A stretch of 6,821 bases of DNA from an uncultured Treponema sp. (GTDB lineage: Bacteria > Spirochaetota > Spirochaetia > Treponematales > Treponemataceae), in NCBI GenBank assembly GCA_938045195.1, contig CALINC010000124.1, positions 1-6,821 of the forward strand, in the 5' to 3' direction. The position numbers were made by a program, and so were the translations under genes. Below are positions 1 through 3,904 of this stretch, piece by piece. The notes below the pieces were generated by a model that was not told the DNA's origin, made no database searches, and worked only from the letters and a program-made list of their open reading frames with translations. Every line of letters starts with the position of its first letter. Within the stretch, counting starts at the first letter, position 1.

Positions 1-123
1 AAAAGAAACAAAAATATTGTTCACAGAAATCTTGAATATAAAAAATCCTATTATGAAAATACTTTCATATATATGCATGAATTTAAAAAGTATACAGAAA
101 AAATACATTTCGGATTTGATTAG
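1..123 (+). CDS. Possible 3' end of an integron integrase (partial)
   Basis: This frame is open from the window edge to a TAG at 121-123 and gives 40 residues. The pattern S-x4-T-x-I-Y-x-H-x2-K ending in -D aligns without gaps to the C-terminal tail of integron tyrosine recombinases. The spacing from the nucleophile-like Tyr-x-His to the final Asp is the same as I recall for IntI1. Against this, the usual Leu-Gly-His of box III is replaced by Tyr-Lys-Lys, so the match is weak or the gene is degraded. The position just before an attI-like core and a cassette array supports the idea. The gene would read in the same direction as the cassettes, the unusual layout I recall for T. denticola. A competing open frame (2-157) exists. 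The rest of the gene lies outside the window. Confidence 0.4.
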   Translation, partial: KRNKNIVHRNLEYKKSYYENTFIYMHEFKKYTEKIHFGFD

Positions 124-153
124 AGAATTAGAAAAACAAAAAATATCAAACAC

Positions 154-182
154 TTGATAATTATACGCATTATGCGTATAAT
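154..182 (+). promoter_or_regulatory. Sigma-70 type promoter reading into the cassette array (Pc candidate)
   Basis: TTGATA at 154-159 and TATAAT at 177-182 are separated by exactly 17 bp. This is the best promoter in the window. The start point would fall near 188-190, on the cassette 1 crossover point. The promoter therefore lies outside the cassette and would act as the fixed cassette promoter of the integron. The TATAAT is mirrored on the opposite strand by the palindrome at 160-182, but no good -35 box accompanies it there. Confidence 0.72.
160..182. promoter_or_regulatory. Perfect palindrome covering promoter spacer and -10 box (operator candidate)
   Basis: Arm ATTATACGCAT at 160-170 and arm ATGCGTATAAT at 172-182 are exact reverse complements around a single T at 171. 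A protein bound here would block the -10 box and most of the spacer, so repression is the natural reading. The binding protein could be HicB, whose C-terminus looks like a ribbon-helix-helix and which usually represses its own operon, or a regulator of the integron platform. No T-run follows on either strand, so it is a poor terminator. Confidence 0.65.
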
Positions 183-186
183 GTAA

Positions 187-193
187 GTTAGAT
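187..193 (+). other. Integron core site GTTAGAT at the left end of the array (attI candidate)
   Basis: The heptamer fits the core GTTRRRY and is the exact reverse complement of the R'' box ATCTAAC at 812-818, the far end of the hicAB cassette. Crossover would occur between G187 and T188. No attC arms precede it, so this is not the end of another cassette. An attI, or a secondary site, is the expected alternative. The preceding AA of the stretch AAGTTAGAT resembles the 3' end of classical attI sites. Confidence 0.6.
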
Positions 194-198
194 ATAAA

Positions 199-381
199 AT
201 GACGGTAAAAGAAATAGAAAAAATACTAAAGGCGGATGGTTGGTATTTTATAACAGCAAAAGGTTCTCATAATCAATATAAACATACTATAAAATCCGGA
301 AAAGTTACGGTACCAAATCATAAAGGAGATATACCGATAGGAACCGTGAAAGCAATTCTAAAGCAGGCAGGATTAAAATAA
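199..381 (+). CDS. hicA: HicA-family mRNA interferase toxin
   Basis: This 60-residue protein matches the whole length of HicA toxins, which cleave mRNA and halt translation until neutralised by HicB. It starts with the family-typical Met-Thr-Val-Lys-Glu-Ile, carries the catalytic histidine His24 within Gly-Ser-His-x2-Tyr, and ends with the usual strand and helix (VTVPNH at 36-41, then DIPIGTVKAILKQAG at 44-58) of the small double-stranded-RNA-binding-like fold. No key residue is missing, so it should be active. The start at 199 agrees with family length, but no clear Shine-Dalgarno sequence precedes it. With the promoter at 154-182 the leader would be only about ten bases. It is the first gene of the cassette, 21 bp upstream of hicB, the usual toxin-first hicAB order. 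Confidence 0.92.
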   Translation: MTVKEIEKILKADGWYFITAKGSHNQYKHTIKSGKVTVPNHKGDIPIGTVKAILKQAGLK

Positions 382-389
382 GAATATAT

Positions 390-394
390 GGAGG
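390..394 (+). promoter_or_regulatory. Ribosome binding site that fixes the hicB start
   Basis: GGAGG at 390-394 sits 8 bases before the ATG at 403. The upstream in-frame ATG at 388 overlaps this sequence and has no ribosome binding site of its own, so 403 is the likely start. The antitoxin thus has a strong site while the toxin has a poor one, which would favour an excess of antitoxin. Confidence 0.8.
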
Positions 395-402
395 AATATC
401 AA

Positions 403-807
403 ATGAAATTAGCATATCCGGCAATAATAACATATTGTGAAGAAGATAATAGTTATAGTATAGAATTTCCTGATTTGCAAGGCTGTGTTTCCGGAGGTTT
501 TTCTCTTATAGAAGCGATAGAGATGGGAATAGATGCAGCATCAGGATGGATATTGACAGAAATCGAGGAAGGAAATGCTGTTCCAAAAGCAAGTGAACCT
601 ACAAAAATAAAACTGCCAGATGATAAAAGTTTTATAAATATGCTTATTTTAGATATGGATTCGTACAGTGAAAAATATTCAAGTAAATGCGTGAGAAAAA
701 ATATAACACTCCCCAAATGGGTGAATACGCTTGCAGAAAAAAATAATGTGAATTTTTCACAATTATTACAGAACACAATAGTGGAAAAATATGTAGGTGC
801 TATGTAA
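403..807 (+). CDS. hicB: HicB-family antitoxin
   Basis: This 134-residue protein would bind and block HicA and repress the operon. Residues 1-70 are the HicB partner-binding domain (partial RNase H-like fold): MKLAYPAI, then Tyr-Ser-Ile-Glu-Phe-Pro-Asp-Leu-x-Gly-Cys at 18-28, Gly31-Gly32, and the helix with Glu-Ala at 37-38. Residues 97-130 read as a ribbon-helix-helix DNA-binding unit: strand RKNITLP, helix KWVNTLAEKNN, then NFSQLLQNTIVEKY. The start at 403 is preferred over the ATG at 388 because GGAGG lies 8 bases upstream and family members begin at this Met. The stop is 4 bp before attC1. If the palindrome at 160-182 is its operator, that operator lies outside the cassette, which is odd for a mobile unit. 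Confidence 0.92.
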   Translation: MKLAYPAIITYCEEDNSYSIEFPDLQGCVSGGFSLIEAIEMGIDAASGWILTEIEEGNAVPKASEPTKIKLPDDKSFINMLILDMDSYSEKYSSKCVRKNITLPKWVNTLAEKNNVNFSQLLQNTIVEKYVGAM

Positions 808-811
808 AAAC

Positions 812-957
812 ATCTAACCCCCGCTTCAACCTGACATTGCCTTTGGCGTGGAAATTGCTTATATCGTTGCACCGCTATAGCGGCTCCGCTTCTTTTATGC
901 AATTTCCACGCCAAGCCCTATACGGGCACGGCAATGCAGGTTAAGCGAATGTTATGT
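812..957 (+). repeat. attC: attC recombination site 1, long form (146 bp)
   Basis: R'' is ATCTAAC (812-818) and R' is GTTATGT (951-957). The left arm at 822-841 pairs with the right arm at 930-946, except that C827 and A834 have no partner. On the bottom strand these are extrahelical G and T, as in known attC sites, and they set strand choice. Inside lies a second perfect 14-bp inverted repeat (845-858 with 899-912) and a small palindrome CCGCTATAGCGG (872-883), making a long variable terminal structure. The outer arms are nearly identical to those of attC2. R'' and R' do not match each other because each belongs to a different cassette. Confidence 0.87.
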
Positions 958-960
958 GGA

Positions 961-989
961 CACCCCACAGGGGTGCTGTTTTTGTGTTT
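961..989 (+). terminator. Intrinsic terminator at the start of cassette 2
   Basis: CACCCC (961-966) and GGGGTG (970-975) form a six-pair GC-rich stem with loop ACA. T-rich sequence follows (five Ts at 979-983, then GTGTTT). It would end transcripts coming from hicAB, and because it lies inside cassette 2 it would travel with that cassette. The 976-1019 stretch after it holds no convincing promoter; TTTATA (987-992) with TATTGT (1011-1016) at 18 bp is the best weak candidate. Confidence 0.65.
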
Positions 990-1019
990 ATATAGAAATT
1001 TTAAAAGAAATATTGTATT

Positions 1020-2510
1020 ATGTGTACTATGAATCAGCCAACGCTTTTTGACATAAAAGAAAACTACACAGCAGAAAGTATATCAAATCCAAAAACTTAT
1101 AAAGGTATTTATGCTTTTCATAAGTATTGGGGTAAGAAACCTATTGAAAGTTTGAATTACTGCATAGAAAATTGTACGAATAAAAATGATATTGTTTTGG
1201 ATCCGTTTTTAGGCTCCGGATTGATTTCTAAAGAAGCTCATAATTTGGGCAGGCGTTTTTTAGGGATAGATATAAATCCTTTCTCGATTGAGCATACATT
1301 ATTTTTATTGTCACTGCCAAAAGCAGAAGATTATAAAAAAGCAATAAATTTAATAAAGAAAACTGTATTGCCACGGATTTCAAAAAGTTATTCGTTGGAA
1401 AATAATGATGTTGCAACGCATTTTTTATGGTACAAAGATACATTGCAAGAAGTATGGACTAAAAATAATACTTCTCGAAAAAAAATACAGTTAAAACCTA
1501 CAAAGTTTGATTTAAGTAAAATCAAGAAATTTGAAAGCTATTCTGTCAGGAATATTCGAAAAGGAACTTTTTTTGAAAACTCAAGGATAAATTCCTTGGA
1601 AAATATGACCGTATACGATTTATTTACAAAACGGGCATTGTATAATATTGATTTAATTCTCGATGAGATTAACAAGTTTTCTGGAGACTTAAAAAGAGCT
1701 TTGCAATTAACATTAACATCATCATCTGGACAAATGTCAAACATGGTGTTTGCTATTACAGGTCGCGGAAAAACTAAAAATCAACAATCAGAAAAAATCG
1801 AAGTTGGTAGTTGGGTTATTGGATTGTGGAGACCTGACTTACATTTTGAAATAAATGTCTGGAATTCTTTTGAAAACAGAGCTAACAAATTATATAAAGC
1901 ATTGTTAGAGCAGGGGGCTTCTCCTGTATCATATAAAGATACAGTTTCTGACTTTTATACAAAAAAAGCCGCGATAGGAATTATTCAAGGAAACTCAAAG
2001 AATGAATTGAAGAAAATACCATCTGAGTCTATAAAACTTATTATTACAGACCCGCCACATAGTGACAGAATTCCTTATTTGGAGTTATGTGAAATGTGGA
2101 ACTGCTTGTTGAATAAACAGTCTGATTTTTCAGAAGAGATTGTTGTTTCAAATGCGAAAACTCGTAACAAAAATAAAGATGAATACTTGAATGACATGCG
2201 TGAAATTTTAACTGAATCATCGCGTATCCTAGCAAAAGATGGTTATTTATTATTGTATTTTAATGCAAAAGATAAGAATAGCTGGAGCTTTTTTGATAGC
2301 ATTGAAAAACAAAATTCTCTGGTTTATCTAGGTTCTTTTCCGATGGAATATTCTGCGAACTCTGTTGTGCAAGACAATAGAAAAGGAGCGATGAAATCCG
2401 ATTATGTATTAGTTTTTAATCATTTAAAAACGGAAAAAACGCTTGGCATATTCAAAAAAATAAATGGTTGGACAAGTGATAAACCATTTAAGGATGTGAA
2501 AAATGCTTAA
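1020..2510 (+). CDS. Site-specific DNA methyltransferase (amino-methylating, N6-adenine or N4-cytosine)
   Basis: This 496-residue enzyme should transfer a methyl group from S-adenosylmethionine to an amino group of a base and so protect the host from the neighbouring nuclease. Motif I is DPFLGSG (61-67), followed by IDINP (83-87), which would hold the cofactor ribose. The catalytic motif IV is TDPPHSD (343-349) followed by IPYLEL, with His in place of the more usual Tyr or Trp. About 275 residues lie between motifs I and IV, so the order resembles the alpha class, and the middle part probably recognises the target. The N-terminal HKYWGKKP (34-41) is seen in related methylases. The start is uncertain: ATG 1020 and ATG 1029 (MNQPTLFD) are both possible and neither has a good ribosome binding site. 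The target sequence cannot be read from the protein. Confidence 0.85.
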   Translation: MCTMNQPTLFDIKENYTAESISNPKTYKGIYAFHKYWGKKPIESLNYCIENCTNKNDIVLDPFLGSGLISKEAHNLGRRFLGIDINPFSIEHTLFLLSLPKAEDYKKAINLIKKTVLPRISKSYSLENNDVATHFLWYKDTLQEVWTKNNTSRKKIQLKPTKFDLSKIKKFESYSVRNIRKGTFFENSRINSLENMTVYDLFTKRALYNIDLILDEINKFSGDLKRALQLTLTSSSGQMSNMVFAITGRGKTKNQQSEKIEVGSWVIGLWRPDLHFEINVWNSFENRANKLYKALLEQGASPVSYKDTVSDFYTKKAAIGIIQGNSKNELKKIPSESIKLIITDPPHSDRIPYLELCEMWNCLLNKQSDFSEEIVVSNAKTRNKNKDEYLNDMREILTESSRILAKDGYLLLYFNAKDKNSWSFFDSIEKQNSLVYLGSFPMEYSANSVVQDNRKGAMKSDYVLVFNHLKTEKTLGIFKKINGWTSDKPFKDVKNA

Positions 2511-3612
2511 TAATTTTAACAAATGGAAGTCTGTTTATGATGTGGGAGAGTTGCTTCCCTTTACAGATAACAAAGAAGCACTGCTATGGCTAAAAGTTAA
2601 ATCTATAGTACGAAAAGAAATTATCAATGAATTTTGTTCTGAAAATCAGATTTTTTTAGAAACAACTTCTTTAATAAAACAGTTTGAAGAACTCTTCAAT
2701 TTGCTTACCACTAATGTAGATGAATCACATAAGAAACTTGATTCATACATTCTTTTTAAGAATGTACAAATCTTGAAGGAATTGGATCAAGAAAAGCTAG
2801 TTTCAGAACTTTATAAATTACAAAATTTTGAATGGGGTGGAGATTATCAGAATTCACTAGACAAATACTTGGTTACTCATTATGTAAAAATCATTCAATC
2901 ATTTGATGAATTAACTTCAAAATTTGATAAAGAAATAAAACACGCTGTTCAGGGATATGTTTTAAACAGTTGGTATAATCACTGGTCAAGCATTTTAATT
3001 GAACATATTTTCAAATCTCATAAAATTGTATTGCCAACTGTAGGACAAATAAAAAGTTTAGATTTTTTTGTAAATCAAATACCTTTTGATTTGAAAGTCA
3101 CTTACTTTCCTGCTGAATTCTTGAAAGCTCAAAGGAGATTAAAAGGTTATCCCGTAGAATTAACTTACTTAAAGTCTAAGGCAAAAGAGCTTGGAATTAC
3201 TTATGATAAGGATGCAAAGATAAATGAAATTCATTATGAAATTTCAGAAAAACTCAAGGATAGAAATTCAAAAGAAAGTTTAGAGGTCTTAAGCACACTT
3301 AAACAAGAAAATCTTGGTATTGTAAAAGAATGTATAAAAAATCCTAAATTACTTGCTAAATGGTTATATGAGAATCAAGGAGAAATGAGGTTTGGTTCTG
3401 AGAATCGTTTATTTTTGGTTTTAATAGATACAGATGATTTTTCTGCTTCTTGGAAATTAAAAAGAAATTTAGATTTATTAAAGCCGTCAATTTATAATTA
3501 TTTGAATAATTTTGACAAAAAATCTTTGAATGATATGAAAATTGATTTCACCTTTCAAGGTAAATCTAAAATTTATACAACTTATGCAGATGTAATTTTT
3601 GTATTGAAGTAA
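2503..3612 (+). CDS. Probable type II restriction endonuclease (PD-(D/E)XK fold)
   Basis: This 369-residue protein overlaps the methyltransferase by 8 bp and has its own AAGGA (2490-2494) 8 bases before the start, so the two are translationally coupled. I do not recognise a named family. A PD-(D/E)XK nuclease core is visible: helix residues around Glu167 (HWSSILIEHIF), then Asp187 in a strand, then Asp196-Leu-Lys198. The fit is D-x8-D-x-K, with Leu instead of Pro before the first Asp. This core binds metal and cuts DNA. The N-terminal 150 residues are mostly helical and charged. Coupling to a methyltransferase and confinement to one cassette argue for a restriction partner. A methylation-linked nuclease with another role is possible. 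Confidence 0.72.
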   Translation: MLNNFNKWKSVYDVGELLPFTDNKEALLWLKVKSIVRKEIINEFCSENQIFLETTSLIKQFEELFNLLTTNVDESHKKLDSYILFKNVQILKELDQEKLVSELYKLQNFEWGGDYQNSLDKYLVTHYVKIIQSFDELTSKFDKEIKHAVQGYVLNSWYNHWSSILIEHIFKSHKIVLPTVGQIKSLDFFVNQIPFDLKVTYFPAEFLKAQRRLKGYPVELTYLKSKAKELGITYDKDAKINEIHYEISEKLKDRNSKESLEVLSTLKQENLGIVKECIKNPKLLAKWLYENQGEMRFGSENRLFLVLIDTDDFSASWKLKRNLDLLKPSIYNYLNNFDKKSLNDMKIDFTFQGKSKIYTTYADVIFVLK

Positions 3613-3617
3613 AAAAC

Positions 3618-3680
3618 ACATAACACCCGCTTCAACCTGACATTGCCTTTGCGGCAATGCAGGTTAAGCGAATGTTAGAT
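3618..3680 (+). repeat. attC: attC recombination site 2, short form (63 bp)
   Basis: R'' is ACATAAC (3618-3624) and R' is GTTAGAT (3674-3680). CGCTT (3628-3632), AACCTG (3634-3639) and CATTGCC (3641-3647) pair with AAGCG (3666-3670), CAGGTT (3660-3665) and GGCAATG (3653-3659), leaving C3633 and A3640 unpaired and a small loop at 3648-3652. The unpaired bases are the same as in attC1, and the arms are the same sequence. R'' begins 5 bp after the endonuclease stop. Confidence 0.88.
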
Positions 3681-3904
3681 TTTTATGTGTATAAACAGTG
3701 TGTAAAAAATAATTGGTATAGTTAATACTGGGACTTAAAAGAAAATTAAAAGAAAAAAGCAAAAAAAAATGATAAAGTGTTTTTTATAAGATGCCTCATC
3801 ACAAAGAAATCAATTTATTTAGAATTTGAGAATTTGCTTTCAGCAAATTCTCAAGCTGAATATCGATAACACTGATTTTTGAAAGCCCCTAAATGAAAAA
3901 ACAT
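3681..3904. other. AT-rich intergenic stretch after the cassette array
   Basis: No open frame of useful length, RNA gene or further attC is visible here. It contains A-rich tracts around 3733-3775 and one strong hairpin (3826-3854). It lies between the last attC and the converging chemoreceptor gene, so it is probably the ancestral chromosomal flank of the integration site. Confidence 0.6.
3826..3854. repeat. 13-bp inverted repeat, possible terminator of the chemoreceptor gene
   Basis: TTGAGAATTTGCT (3826-3838) and AGCAAATTCTCAA (3842-3854) are exact reverse complements around the loop TTC. It lies about 50 bp beyond the chemoreceptor stop and between convergent genes. Neither strand has a clean T-run after the stem, so termination is plausible but not shown. 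Confidence 0.45.

Larger units (their letters stand above)
188..951 (+). mobile_element. Integron gene cassette 1 (hicAB)
   Basis: The cassette runs from T188, just after the G of the left core, to G951, the first base of the R' box of the following attC, 764 bp in all. It holds hicA, hicB and nearly all of attC1, with both genes in the orientation expected for cassette expression. The first codon lies only 11 bp inside the boundary and no promoter is visible inside, which is typical of cassettes that rely on the platform promoter. The matching heptamers at the two ends support its boundaries. Confidence 0.75.
952..3674 (+). mobile_element. Integron gene cassette 2 (restriction-modification pair)
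   Basis: The cassette runs from T952 after the crossover G951 to G3674 in the R' of the second attC, 2723 bp, large for a cassette because it holds two full-size genes. Its first heptamer, GTTATGT, is the exact reverse complement of its own R'' box ACATAAC at 3618-3624, so the circular form would regenerate a perfectly paired attC. A terminator hairpin lies just inside its left end. Both genes point away from the attI side. Confidence 0.78.

Noticed and set aside
2..157. A second plus-strand open frame entering from the left edge and ending TGA at 155-157
   Set aside because: It is slightly longer than the integrase-like frame but resembles nothing, and its stop would fall inside the -35 box. 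It remains the main alternative for the left edge.
388..402. Upstream ATG giving hicB five extra residues
   Set aside because: It overlaps the GGAGG that serves the ATG at 403, and the family normally starts at the latter.
453..914. Minus-strand open frame of 153 codons across hicB and attC1
   Set aside because: It runs antisense to clear hicB and through the attC hairpin arms, with no family resemblance.
812..3680. Two near-identical repeats as the start of a CRISPR array or REP elements
   Set aside because: Only two copies, 2.7 kb apart, each carrying R'' and R' core boxes and extrahelical bases, which fits attC instead.
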